Part shown: one piece after another, positions 47,721 through 60,169 of the stretch
Layout of the letters: each line of letters opens with the position of its first letter
Position numbering within the stretch: the stretch's first letter is position 1
Position numbers and translations under genes: made by a program
The notes under the pieces: model-generated
Told to the model about the DNA's origin: nothing
Databases searched by the model: none
The model's input: the letters and a program-made list of their open reading frames with translations, nothing else
Assembly: GCA_022747635.1 (NCBI GenBank)
Contig: JAKTNV010000014.1
Location: forward strand, 6,507,110 to 6,571,109
Direction: 5' to 3'
Source: Hetaerina americana
Taxonomy: Eukaryota; Arthropoda; Insecta; Odonata; Calopterygidae
DNA: 64,000 nucleotides

Positions 47721-49420
47721 ATCCTGCAATTTTATTTAAATTTTCATGCGCCTACGTTACTTGAAGTTTTTATTAGAATCTCTCCCTGCATGAACATATC
47801 GTATGACACATTGAGTTATGCAGTGAACATTTAATCGCTCGATTTTCTAATTCTTCCACATGGTATCCGATAAACCACCGCAAAGATGTAAGAGGTGGTT
47901 CAACACCATGCATGCAATGTCAAAAATTAAGCTTTACATAATTACTAGGTACCAATAAGCGTGTAAAATAATCCAACTAGTGTAAAAACCTTCTCTCAGC
48001 ATGAAAGACGAGCTGCTAGTAATCAGATGAATTTTAAAATGAAGATTAGATGAAGTAATGACTACATAATATAGTATACTATTTAGAATGAAAATATTTA
48101 AGATTATAAGTAGAAAAGAGAAGCATCCCTAAAAGTCTTATTGAAGCTATCATACATCTTTATAAAAACGTTAAATGTAAGTCGGTAGAGGAGTAAGACA
48201 AGGGTTTTTTCTTGCAACGACATTATTTATGCATGCTTAAATATGAATTCAATGAATGCAATTTTTGTAAATAAACTTGAATGTAATTTTCGTTCTATCC
48301 GTTTCGTTTTCTGTAAAACGTTATGTAGAGCAAGTATTGCAATTTTGCAGAAAATAGCCCAAGGGAAAAAAGTTGCATTTAATGAAAATACATTACAACA
48401 AGTATCGCAACTCATTATTAGTAATATGGCTAACCAAATATTTATTGACCAAAACATAAACTCGCAAACTTGCGTGAACTTTGAGAAATTATTTACGGAT
48501 ACTTAAGAAATAAAACCAAGAAAAATGCACAAATCACATTTTATAATAAATTAGCTGTACAAACAATTATCGACAGGAGTGATACACGGGTCTGGCTAGA
48601 AGGAGATGAACGGCAAACGCAACCGACAAATTAAATCATAAAGCTCTTTAAAGCTTGCTATAAAACTAGATAGATTTAGAAATTAAGATTTCCGTTCGTA
48701 ATACAAAGGATTTGTTAAAAGATAACCATCAAATTGCAGGAGCAGCTGAGAAGTATTCCTGACGACAAACTACCAGTAGTTGCCTGGGCAAATATTGTCC
48801 TCAAGGAGGAAGAAGAGCAGGAAGGCCTGGGGAAAGACTGACCCTGTCACGAACTAAAGACCCTAACCTGAGTAGGAATAAAAAATTAAATGACTGTCGG
48901 TGCAGAATTCTTCTGCCCCAGAAGTGTATTTCCTTCGAAAAACTCATAAAAATGTATTCTTCGCATTTAACTTTAGACCACATAAGGCTACACTCCTTTT
49001 TATGAACACAACTGTAATTCCTAAAGTTTCGTCTTACCGTCTTTTCTCTTAAACTCTTCTCTTATCACACCATCAATAGGGATACCATTCTTTGTATGTG
49101 TACAGTAAGTTTAAGGATTTCCTGTACTCTCCTCTTAAAAAAGAAATATTTTTACTTTACCACACGACACAACTACTAATTTGCTTAATACATTTCATTA
49201 CACTGGACAAACGGCCATATTAGCGAACGACTTTACCAAAAATATTTTCTCCAGAGTCCACATCTTATTCCGTGAAGCAATTGACCTTCGTTACATGATT
49301 TCCAAATGCTTATAAAGTTTTTCCAAGCTTGTCAAAATTCACTTGTCTAGGATTTCGTGCACCTAGTAAAGTTTCAACCCAATTGCACTTTTCTCCTACT
49401 TATATACAATGGTAACCAGG
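47721..49420. other. AT-rich stretch, nothing recognised
   Basis: An 87-codon plus-strand frame (48243-48506) overlaps a 76-codon minus-strand frame. The plus product (for example ASIAILQKIAQGKKVAFNEN) has ordinary composition but no known motif. Confidence 0.4.
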
Positions 49421-50560
49421 AAGCAAACTCGCTTGCCCACCCTACGGTCGACGGCCTCACCCTCCGGCACACGACTGTTGCGCTCCTAAGACCCTGCTGG
49501 TCCCTGGAAACAACTGAACGCCAAATCGGAGGTGAGGAGGCTGGGGTTGGTGAGCTCGAAATCGAGGGAGAGACGCAAATAAGACGTTGGAGGGCAAGAG
49601 TGGAGAATGGGGTGGGGAAGAGATGGTGGGGTGGAGTAAGGAAAAGTGCCTCGGAAGATTTGCTGGATGAGCGCGAGACGACGTCCTCGGGGCATTGTTT
49701 CTTCATAGGCCGACTGCCTCGCTGTCTGGCTCCCGCAAAATGCCAGGCAAAAGGAACGGCTTTAGAGGACGGCTCCTTCCTTGCCTCTCCCCCTATTGTT
49801 CTACTCATTTGCTACCAGAGAGCAAGAGTTGGCGGGTGGGTTGTGGGAAGGGGACAGGCAGGAGAGAGAGAGAGAGCGGGTAGGGGTGGTGTACGGTGGT
49901 GACGCCGAGAAAGGGGAAGAGGAAGAGGAGAAGTTGGTAGGGCTGCTCCCTTCTTCAAATGGATAAGTGACACAATGGTTTAAAACGGTTGAAAATTGGG
50001 GAAGGGGGCGGGAGAAGGGTGGATGAGTAGGGGATGGGAGAGAGATGTGGTATGGGAGAATGAAACTCTTCCCTTCATCCTCCACTATACTGCCCTCCCG
50101 TCTCCTTAAACCGACGCAGAAGCTACTTCTCCCTCCTCCCATCCGCCCACTCTGCAGGAAGAGTGAAAGGTGATGGCGCTTTTGGACGGTGAGGCTGTTG
50201 TGTGTGTGAGTGAGAGAGAGGGAGATAGAAGAGGGGGGTCTGGTGAGTGGGGGTGGGCAAGGGTTGGAGTTGGAGAAACAAAAGAAGGGAGATGCACGAT
50301 CCCGAAACGGAGACCCCCCTCCGAGGCAGCTGCGTGGTCTCCTCCCTCAGAGGGAGAGATGCGGCGAGATGACTCCAGGAAAACCTCCATCTCCCCCGGA
50401 GAATGTAGCGCTCTCATTTTTTTCGGCAGTTTTCAGGACGCAGGAGCTTCATTTTGCTCAGATTACTATTTTTTTTCTTTGACTAAAAAGTTTCCCTTCT
50501 TAGCAATGATCCGGTGCTTCAACGACACGGTGCAACAGCACCGCCTGAATAAGTAGAAAT
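49421..50560. other. GC-rich island 9, strand-skewed
   Basis: About 1.1 kb of GC-rich, CpG-containing DNA, G/A-rich at 49510-50040 on the plus strand, with a GA run at 49860-49878. Frames up to 181 codons are open in several frames of both strands, so none is convincing. No protein motif seen. Confidence 0.4.
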
Positions 50561-52124
50561 AGAGAAAGTGGGTTGACTCTATTGTTCTCTTCGAAGTTTC
50601 GTGGTGCCAGTTAAATATCACAAGCCATAACGGCTGACCTTAACTGTAAAGCTGAATCTTGAGTAAATTAAGGCAAGCATGAAGTTTAGTAGAACGACTT
50701 GAGTACTTAGGTAAGTAACTATATTTAGAGTGTAACGCTAATATATAGGGAGCATAACCTTCGGCCCACATGTCAGCGGGAGCGGAATTGAATGGAGTAA
50801 AGGAATTGTGATTACCGACAATATTGAAAGAATGCCTGCTCAGATAAATTTTACTTTCCGTGAATTTGATGACGCTCAAAATGCTGGGAGAATAAAGAAT
50901 CAGTCCATTTAGCCAGTAGTAAACGGACTCCCTAATTAATGTCAATAGAGAGTTAGTACCAATTTGCAAGGGTTGATATTTGAACAAGGTGTTGTCGTTT
51001 TAGCTTTAAATCCAAGGTCGTCATGACGAATATAGCTTGAAAAGCCACAGCAAAAATATTGTTTATTGTGTGATAGCATTCCACACCTCAAAGCCATCAT
51101 CTGGGTAAAGCCAAATGATTTTACGCTGGTATATCTCGAAACTTTCGTGAATGAATTATCTGCTTGCGTGATCTCGTGCTTTACTGCGAAAATATTGGCT
51201 GCATTATGCATTTATATGAAATTTTCCATATTTACGTCGAGATGAAAGTATTATTCATTTATTCTTCAACTTTGTTCAATCTTTGGCCACTGATTTTAAT
51301 TTCACGAACCAGAAAATATTACTTCAATTGCCATACATTATCTTCGAATTAATGAATTTGAATTTAAACCTGCAGAAAAACTAAAATATATTAATAAAAG
51401 CAATGGGGAAATTGCTTCTATGTGAATAGGCCCCTTCACCGTATCGTTTTCATGAATAAAAGTATTTATTTCGTAAAAAATCGAGGATCTGCATAGATAA
51501 TATGAAAAATATTGAGGTAATATAAGAAATATTAATAATGAACTACTTGCCATTGAGTTTAACGCTGATTATGAAAAGTATTTACGCATTCAATTAATTA
51601 AATCAGCATTTGAATTGAGTAAATTCAATAGACGTTTAATTATTGGTAATTATGTATTAATTTCGTTAATTAACAGGCAACGTGATGAATCTAACTTTAC
51701 ATCACGAATAAAAAGTTTACCATCAAATTAATTCAATATATTTTCAACCAATCGGAACAGCTGTATGGAATTGTAAATGATATATAAACATGATCAGCGC
51801 AATTAATACGAGGGTTTATTTACTGAAGCTCTCCACTTCAATCTACTCTCTTGTTCTTTTTTCCATTTCTTCATACAGTTTGCATGAACGCCTCCAATTA
51901 TCTGTTCTCCTCATTCCGGTCGTGAGCTTACGCTGACAGCATTCTCCCTTCTCTTACCCTCAGTCGGATTCCTCATTGGTGATTCGCTCCATCGATTCAT
52001 TATTCAGTATTCTACAGTGACACCAGATCTCCATTGCTTCTAATATTCTCTGTCATATTCCCTCTGTCACTACCCGAAAAGGAATATGACCTATGCACAT
52101 ATTATGGATGGAGTAGGTACTTTC
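50561..52124. other. AT-rich stretch, nothing recognised
   Basis: Frames of 62-115 codons (50640-51553) without motifs. No repeat copy recognised. Confidence 0.45.
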
Positions 52125-52195
52125 ATTCGCGGTGGTCCATTTGGTAAAGACTCTATTAACTGCAGGATCTGGGTTTAAATCGGAATATTCCTTCC
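52125..52195 (+). repeat. Possible tRNA-like SINE head
   Basis: GGTCCATTTGGTAAAGACTC is followed by a weak B-box-like GGGTTTAAATC, the order seen in tRNA-derived SINEs. The match is poorer than at 14021 and 34803. Confidence 0.25.
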
Positions 52196-52257
52196 CAGCT
52201 TCACTCAAGCTTTGAGATATTTAGGGTAACAAGACCTTTTTATGAAACCACACTTGG

Positions 52258-52385
52258 CACAGTCAACGTAACTTGTCCCTCTGTTTCCAAGTGTGAATTT
52301 CGCGCGCTGCATTGGGCAGACTTAGTAATAGCCGAGATTGACACTCACTCATCAAACCTACCTTAGGGTTGATAACTGTAGGTTT
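52258..52385 (-). repeat. SINE-like interspersed repeat, copy c
   Basis: On the minus strand it carries CAGTTATCAACCCTAAGGTA, a CTAAGTC block and GAAATTCACACTTGG, in the order of copies a and b. Compared with copy a it has 6 extra nt, which keep the frame. The translation VINPKVGLMSECQSR followed by REIHT has no stop. An RTE 3' end lies downstream on the plus strand, as at 3482-3966. Confidence 0.55.
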
Positions 52386-52541
52386 ATTTACACATTCTTT
52401 TGCATAAGTTTTCTCATATACACAACTATTTTTTTCATTTATTCCGTTCAAAAAAGTGGTTGTACCGCCGGAATATCCAAACAACAAAATTGTGATTGTA
52501 TTTTTATGTATTGAAGTCTTTTATGCCCTCGTTTGTGGTTA

Positions 52542-52545
<4 letters not shown>

Positions 52546-52605
<60 letters not shown>
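52546..52605. repeat. (TA)n microsatellite
   Basis: Directly precedes the truncated start of RTE fragment B. Confidence 0.97.
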
Positions 52606-52609
<4 letters not shown>

Positions 52610-52888
52610 GGAAAACAAATGAGGAAGTACTTGTTATGGTGGGCGAAGATGAAGGGCGTATTGATCGGTGGTGGGATGCTGAAAACTGTAATAGAGGGGA
52701 GAATAGTAGGCAAACGAGGAAAGGGCAGGAACAGGATAGGGATGTTGGACGACATGAAGGGAGGAAAAAAGAGTACTGTGAGATGAAGATGGACCTGATG
52801 TAGAGTAGGTTGCTGGATTTTGTGTTTTGTTAGTGTGAGTCACAAAATATTTTTTTGGTAGTTGCGTCCATCGAAAAACCTACCTTAA

Positions 52889-52890
<2 letters not shown>
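52606..52890 (+). mobile_element. RTE-like LINE, 3'-end fragment B (pseudogene)
   Basis: Encodes GKQMRKYLL, then GGGMLKTVIEGRIVGK and GKRGKGRNRIGMLDD, before a frameshift at KKS. Relative to fragment A and the copy at 39567 it lacks about 60 nt (the GLLGEILWRQEK part). The 3' UTR matches fragment A and ends AAAACCTACCTTAACC, as in the main copy, running straight into (CA)n(TA)n. (TA)n also lies immediately upstream, so this copy has microsatellite on both sides. The 96-codon frame here fuses the TA repeat to LINE sequence and is not a gene. Confidence 0.85.

Positions 52891-52974
<84 letters not shown>
52891..52974. repeat. (CA)n(TA)n compound microsatellite
   Basis: CA at 52891-52920, TA at 52921-52974. 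It begins exactly at the end of the RTE fragment B 3' UTR. Confidence 0.98.
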
Positions 52975-52976
<2 letters not shown>

Positions 52977-52994
52977 ATATAGCGCCCTAAAAGA

Positions 52995-53112
52995 GCCACT
53001 GCACCGGATGTATTATTGTATACAAGTATATTATTTGTAAGTAAGTAGTCTATAGGACTTGTATACACACCCTAACCGCGGTTTGTGGGGTATCATGTAG
53101 ATGTAGATGTGT
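52995..53112 (+). mobile_element. J-type LINE 3'-UTR fragment J3
   Basis: Only the end of the 3' UTR: ACACCCTAACCGCGGTTTGT, then GGGGTATCATGTAGATGTAG. It matches the terminal blocks of J2, J4 and J5. The repeated ATGTAG at the end looks like the short tandem tail typical of CR1/Jockey-type elements. Confidence 0.6.
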
Positions 53113-55090
53113 TCGCTGCTCGATTTGGTTAATGGTCCTCTCCCTTAAAATTCCCCAGAGAAAATGCTAGAATGATGAATGTGCAGTAATCGTACTTTAT
53201 ATTCTTCTTCAATATAATTTCCTGTCTAGGAACATTTAGAGTCTGAGGTTAAGGTTGATACTCTCTTTAAACTACAACTCCTTCAGCATAAGGAGTGAGT
53301 ATGTGATAACATACAAATTTTCGTCTTATGATATCCTTTTATACGTAGCAATATGTCAACTGAATACGTTCAAAACTAAATGAAGCTTTCTTTAAAGATG
53401 GTTTTTGACATTTTTATTGTATTCTGTTTACTACAAACAAGGAGCAATTGCCATTAAAAAATAAAAATTCGAAGCCCAAAGGAATAAGTTTTCTTATAGC
53501 CTTAGGACTCATCTTTCTGTATGGTTTTAGGACCATGTTTAATAAACATATTTATCTTAGCTTTTTTCATTCCATTGCCAGGCATTTCTTCGAATCAAGA
53601 GATTACCTTTATTTATTTTGTATAACATCGGTCCACTGAAATTTTTGCGTAAAAATTAAAACTTCCAACAAGTGAAAAAAGTAGTCACAAAGAAGAATGA
53701 TGCTAAAGATGAGGTTATTGGAAAAAAATATGGTCTGAGAAGCACTGAAATCTTTGTTACCGGTTCTGTGGTTAGTTTGAACTGTGATTGTAGCAATTTC
53801 AAAGAATGGAAGAAGAAAGTTTTTTTTACTATGCACCGTAGCAAAGGCAACGCATATCTGGCAAAGGAGTATTGAAGAGCAAATCAATTACCTCATCTTG
53901 TCTCTTTTCAATTACCAATCAAAATTGCTTTTCGTCGAAATACTCTTTTGGGCTTCTTGAGGCATATTAAAAGAATAGGAATATACCTCCTACGAACAAA
54001 AGTTAGGCAGAGCCCCGGGCAAAATGAAAGTTTCGGACGAGGAAAATATTCTTTGTGAAATTCCTCCCAAGCAAGGAAATATCGACAGTAAAAACACGCT
54101 GACGGTAATTACCCTAAGGTAAAATATTTACATAGTTGAACAACAAAGAACAGCCTGCAACGATTCAACAGCGAAAATGATATTCTTGAAAGCAAAATCA
54201 CAATAATTTAAAAAAATTTTATATTTCGAGCATAACTTGCCCCGAATTTGAAAAAAACTGTTATTTTCTTATCTCAATAAGATAATATTAAACATTGTAA
54301 AGAAAAAACATATTTTAAAATTAGAATTCAAATTGCAGAACACCTTTTTCATGATAATAATCGAAGAATCAAAAATCGGAAAAGCTAATTTTTCTAATTG
54401 CATTATTTAAACCATCCTATATGCTTACTTGATGTATTCATTTACATTAAACTAAACTTATTTAGCTTTCAATAGCCCAATATTATTTAGATCATTGTGG
54501 TGGAAACGCGATCTCGCGATTTCCTTATCAGTAAAAATAAAACTGCAATACAATCAAAGTTATCCATAGAACAATATTTTCGGCTTCGTAATTTCAGAAA
54601 TTTACTTTTGAAGTCTCTTTGGTCTAATGAAAGTTCCAAAGAGTTAATTCGTGATTAATTTATTAATAATGAAAGAAGCATTTGAAAATAATGTGAATCC
54701 AGCTTATACTTCCACAGCTCCAATGTACCTCATAAATGAAACGAATATGTTGTTTTTTTATTTCGCTGCTCTCTGGAGTTTTGTTGGTTGGAAAATATAC
54801 TGCTGAGCTCAAAGATAACAAAATATAACATTATTATTGCAAGAATGCGTAATATTTGGCCAAAAATAAATTTTCGTATTTTCTAAGGATTGTAATTGTT
54901 CACGCTTTTTCTCATTTTCGTGTAGCTGCCTATGTTTTTAAGACTGTATCAATATCATTGCTTTTGAAATTCCTTTACGTTTTTGCAATCCATGACAAAT
55001 TGAAGCGCATCCTTAGCGTATTATTGTTTCTAGGTTTCTTTCACGGAAATAATAAAAACAACAAAATGGAAATATACTTGGTAGTAGTCA

Positions 55091-55093
<3 letters not shown>
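53113..55093. other. AT-rich stretch, nothing recognised
   Basis: Frames of 63-92 codons at 53448-53887 without motifs. No repeat copy recognised. Confidence 0.45.

Positions 55094-55157
<64 letters not shown>
55094..55157. repeat. (TA)n microsatellite
   Basis: Uninterrupted TA. The 122-codon plus-strand frame 54856-55224 owes its length to reading through it. Confidence 0.97.
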
Positions 55158-55159
<2 letters not shown>

Positions 55160-56100
55160 TCCTATGTGCATCTGACAGTGATGACGAGCTTAATTTCACG
55201 CCCGGAGGTAAATTGACATCATAATGTAATATAATCTTCATAAAGCATCTGATCGATGAAATATTTGACAGCAGGTGGATTTACATGTATTAATGACATT
55301 TCTTAGAAAAAGTTTCAGAGGTTTTTCACTAAAAAATCGGTCTCATTTGTGAAATTTCGGAAGTTGGAAATGGATGTTAACATCTGCTACAAATTTGACA
55401 GTTTTTATTAATTATATTATATTTAAAATAACGACCCATTTTTATTTTGGTACATCAGCGAAAGTATGATTAATTTACAACCCAGGTTAACATCGTTGTA
55501 CCACGTCCAAGCTTTTGGAATATAGGCTCTACCTTAAGAAGAGTATTTTAAAATTTAGCTTAACGCAGTACCAAACAACGCTAAACCAATACACGAAATG
55601 ACCGCGGCGTAGATAGTAACGAGTTTTTGAATGACCTGTACTGAAATAGGTAAAAACAGTCGTAAGAAGTTATCGGACAACTAAGTTTCAGCGTTAGCAG
55701 CAATCTTCGATTATTTGCAAACGAAGTGATTCACTGAAAAATAAGGACGCCAAGAGATTGCGTACAACTCTCTAACAATTCAGACCAGAATATCCGGCGA
55801 GAATATCGGTATGGTGAAAAGAATGCGAATTAGAATTAAGAATCAGAAACGCACTGAAATTGTTGAATAAAAGAAAAGAGAAAGCAGGTGTAAATTATAA
55901 AATATGTTGTGATTAGTCAGGGAAGCATTTCAGAACAGATCAAATATTTGAAAGTATTACACTGACATAAAACATTTCATAGGATGTGCACGTTAGCAAA
56001 CTATTATGAGCCAGCCTTAAGGAACTACATTTTATCAGAATTATAGGAAAATGTAATAAAGAAGTTTGTGTATGTGTGTGTGAGAGAGAGAGAGATAAAG
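55158..56100. other. AT-rich stretch, nothing recognised
   Basis: Ends in a short (TG)n(AG)n microsatellite at about 56067-56095, next to the LINE relic. Nothing else supported. Confidence 0.45.
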
Positions 56101-56690
56101 GTGTTACTTTGTTTCAGCTAGATCACATTTAGTGAACAAAATAAGCAATTGGGATCTATGGGAGAAAAGCTTGATTAAGGAATTATATGAATTTCAGAGA
56201 AAATTTGCTTGGGGTTTACTAAATGTTTGCTAGGCTTGTTAAAAATTGTTACGGAAAGAAAATAGGCATCACAGGCGTACTGGAGGAATTACGCTGGGAA
56301 CCTCAAAACTCTTGAAGGGAGCAGAAAAGATTTGTACCTATAGAAAGTTACAGGACACCTGAGTTTACTCGCGACTCATAGGGACTTATTATGACCCCAA
56401 ATTGAAGTGTTAGATTCCACTACTGGGATAGAATCAAGAGGTGAGATAGACACCGTTACAGACAATTTAAGCACTCGTTCTTCCTTCGCGCGATACATGC
56501 GGTAATGAAATAATCGAGCGCAAGAGCCAATTACTACAATTTAATGATTATTGTCAAATGCCATAATTTTTTCATGATGCATATAAGTACATGGGTTTGT
56601 TTTTATATGAGGACATTAAAATTGATATGAATGCTACCTGGTGCCCTAACACCTCCACGACATGCGCCTGCGGGGGGTATCGCGTACATT
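56101..56690 (+). mobile_element. CR1/Jockey-group LINE, C-terminal fragment J5 (pseudogene)
   Basis: Encodes ELYEFQRKFAWGLLN, then in a shifted frame GITGVLEELRWEPQNS, then TPEF and EIDTVTDN, the same order as in J4 and typical of the sequence after the reverse-transcriptase core in this group (QRKFA, LxELxWEPL, SFFPRTI). The 3' UTR ends GGTGCCCTAACACC, then GCGGGGGGTAT. Stops and frameshifts throughout. Confidence 0.75.
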
Positions 56691-58060
56691 TAGAGAAATT
56701 ATTATCGAACATATTTCATCGGAAAATATGCGTGTTCTATCATTGCTCTTAAATCGTACGGAGATATAAAAAAAATTCAAAATTTTATGGCATGAAATAA
56801 GAATGAATCCAATATAAAGTCCCCAGGTATCATTTTACATTTTACAGTTTTTCGAATGCTTGAGTTATCTTAAATAACCAGAATTTAAATAGAGAAAACG
56901 TTCCCTTCAACCTGTTTACCGGAAACAAGTGTCTCATAATGGATGGCGCCAGAAAGATAAATCACTGAAAAAAAAACAATGCCTGACATTGAACCGAAGG
57001 CGAAGGGTTAAAGTCAAGAATTATTTCTATGATACGAGTCATTTCTAAAATACGATTTATTTCTATGATATCATGTAGATGTTGGTACACAGATATAATT
57101 TTAATTTCTATAAACATGAGTCCATGCAAGAATTCGTAGAAATCTTTTGAACCCCATCTCTTAATGGTCTTCGCCTCTTTTACGTTACTTAAGAGTAAAG
57201 TATGAACTTCTCATCATATTTATTTTAGTTATAAATGGTAGCGTTTAGTGGAAATGTTAAATTTTCAGATTAAACAAATACTTAGGTGAGCATTTGGAGA
57301 AACGCGTGAACGAAACAATCAAACTATTCCATAAAGTGGGTTGCAGGAAAGACCCCAAAATAAAATACCTATAGCAAAGGACGTTTAACGTGTTAATTTA
57401 GTCTATGAAAATTATGGTCGACGGTTTTATCCACATTGAAAATTATCATACACGCATAGTAATTGAGCATGAAAACTACTAAGAAACAGTAATTTTAGAC
57501 TAATATCTGAACGAAAAAGTACAATTTGAGTCGTAGTACATAAAAATAATCCTTGGTACTACTCTCGCAGAACTGGCAACACCTTTTGTGTTTACTTTAG
57601 GCGCTATAGGAACAGAGATAATATATTTCAATCCAGAAAATAAAATCAGTTCTTTGACAGTGCATGCCATGGGGCTGAACTTCCAATTAGATAGAAAGTA
57701 AGGAGCCCACCGGAATTACCTCATTCCAACTGTACTCCGCTCCCATTCTTTCACGTATTTGTAATTAACAACGATATAACATCATTTTTATTTACCCCAC
57801 TAGTTAAAATGATTCATTTTTTTATAAATTTTTCACCCAAAAATTGCGACGTGGTTAATGTTTCTTTTGATTTGCAATATGAAACACATAACAACCTATT
57901 GCATCGTAAGTTTATAAAAATTTGTATGGAAATTCGCAACAATATTGTTTCTCTGTCGTTTCGCTTCCAACGCCTGGCTCTTTTCTTTTATTTGGGGTGT
58001 GGCTCATTTATTTTTTTCTCACAATTCTTAACTTTCACCGTCACGCACATTTGGTATATA
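56691..58060. other. AT-rich stretch, nothing recognised
   Basis: A 113-codon plus-strand frame (57809-58150) runs into the next GC-rich block and has no motif. No repeat copy seen. Confidence 0.4.
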
Positions 58061-59480
58061 ACTCCCTGTCCAGGAGCAAAAGGGGGAAAAATGGAGCTAA
58101 GACAATGGGAGAGAGATAGCGAGAGGAACATACCGAACGGAAGGAATTGAGTAAAAGAACGGTAGGAAGGAAAGGAACTCTGTTTGAATGCGCGCACAAA
58201 AACGGCCGTATTAAGAGGAAGAAGACGGTGATAGATGGAGAGAGTCAGAGAGATAGATGGAGACGGGGATGAGGTAAGCGCAAGAAGACGGAGAGGAGAT
58301 TTAAAAGAAAGGACTGTGGGAAAAAAACAAAAATAAACAATATCCGGCATTGTTTTCGTCGAGAAGTAGGGACGGAAGAAAATGGAGAGAAGGAGGTTAG
58401 GCTGTGAAGGCAAAGGGGTAAGGAGAGGCGGCAAGAGAAGGGATGGGCAAAGGAGGGAATAAAGAGAGAAGGCGAAGAAGGCAGGAGAAAGAAAGTGAGC
58501 GAGATGAACAGAGAGAGCATACAAGATGCCTGAAGTTGACATCTTCCGTTCTCTTCCCTTACTTTGCCTCGGTTTTCATCGCAATCCCAGCTCCCCACTC
58601 CCCAGCTCTTAATGGACCAGGGGATCGTGGATGGGTGGAAAGGGGAGAGGAGGGGGCTGCAAATAAACGCCGCGGAGTGGCATTTCATCCTACTTCTTCT
58701 CCAACCAAACTCCCATTTCCACCCTTCCTCCACATATCTTCCTCCCAAACACACACACACGCTTAAAATACCACCAGAACACACACAAACCCTTCATCCC
58801 TTCCCCTTTCTCCTCTCTCCGACTCATCCCGAGCAACGGGTCCGCCACGCCTCTCATCCTCCCAAGTTCTCTCCGATGGAGGGAAGAGGTGGGGGATAAA
58901 GGAAAGGGGGCGCCACCACTACCCCGTCTCCACCCTCTCAACTACTCCCCCCCCTCTTAAAGGACAGGAAAGATGCGGGTTTTTCGGACGTGTCGAGGAA
59001 AGGGAGGGAGTGTGAGAGGAGAAGACGACGAGGAGGTGGGGGGTTGGGACCGGCGGAGGGGTACAAGGGTTGGGTTTGAGATGGGGCGAGAAAGAGCAAA
59101 AGAAACAGTCGGAGCGGAGCGAAGGTCGAGTCGGAGGGAGAGACAGACCGACAGGAATGAGTAGAGAGGACGATAGAAATTATATCCTTACCCGTCCCGT
59201 GCCCACCGAGAATTAAGACGAGGGACATGCGAGCGCGTGTCAGAATTAAAATGACGCCCTCGGAACTTTCGTGCGTGACAAATCTCTGGCGAAGTCGTGG
59301 CGAAGACAAATGCGAGCGTCCTCGGGGATCCCGTGACACACCCCGCACGAAACGACGCACAATAGGAAGCTAAGAATTAAATACATGTTATGAAGATATC
59401 TCAACTGCAGGAACAGAACCGTAGGGCCTAGGAGCAACCCGGCGCACGGGACGCTCAAAACGACGTTCATCTTGAGCTCG
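58061..59480. other. GC-rich island 10, strand-skewed
   Basis: About 1.4 kb in three blocks: G/A-rich (58080-58520), C/T-rich (58560-58830) and again G/A-rich (58860-59170). A short (CA)n lies at about 58747-58760. Frames up to 184 codons open on both strands reflect base composition. No domain is recognisable. Confidence 0.4.
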
Positions 59481-59712
59481 TGGGGATTATCTCAAGGAAT
59501 AGAGATGATTGAATGTCCCATAACATTAAAATTCACCAGCGAAATTTAAATTAGGAATCAAAGCCAGTCAAACAGTCGGAGAATAGACAAAGATCCCTAG
59601 TGTTACTTATTTTCCACATTTTGTGTCGTTCATGGGGCAGTTGAAAAAGCAACAAAAGCCACCAGAAATCCAGTTGCATGAATATTTATTTTATTCAGAG
59701 TTTAAACTTTTG

Positions 59713-60087
59713 ATGTAAAATGTAAGGGTGAAAAATGGGTAATGAACAGAAAGAAAAACAGACGAGGAAGTGCTCGGCGACGTGGAGGAGGAGAGAGAAT
59801 TGTTGGGAGAAATCAAAAAGAGGTGGGAAAGGTGGAAGCAGAGTATTTTGATCGGGAATCAGATTCTGTTGTGATAGAAGAGAGAATGTTAGGCAAGCGA
59901 GGAAGAGGAAGGAATGAGATAGGCATGTTGAATGGAATGAAGTGAGGAAGGAGGTATACTGAATTGAAGAGGAGCTTACTTTAGTGTCCCATACTAGGTT
60001 TTATTTTTTGTAAGAGAGGAAAGTAGATGCATTGTTGTGCAATTGTATATGCATTGTCCATAGAAAACTCTACCTTAACCGGTAAAA
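59713..60087 (+). mobile_element. RTE-like LINE, 3'-end fragment C (pseudogene)
   Basis: Translation includes RKKNRRGSARR, then VVIEERMLGKRGRGRNE, IGMLNGMK, a stop, and in frame GRRYTELKRSLL before the final stop, matching the C-terminus of the copy at 39567. The 3' UTR ends AAAACTCTACCTTAACCGGT, nearly identical to the main copy end. It is more diverged than A and B, with no microsatellite at its 3' end. Confidence 0.8.
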
Positions 60088-60169
60088 TACCAGATATAAT
60101 AAAACGTACGCATGTGAGATCTGGTTTCGAATCAAAGACGGCGAGCGTTGATCTAAGACTTATAAGATG

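Noticed and set aside
60100..60150. tRNA-like B box (GGTTTCGAATC)
   Set aside because: No matching A box or stems at the right distance. It could be chance.
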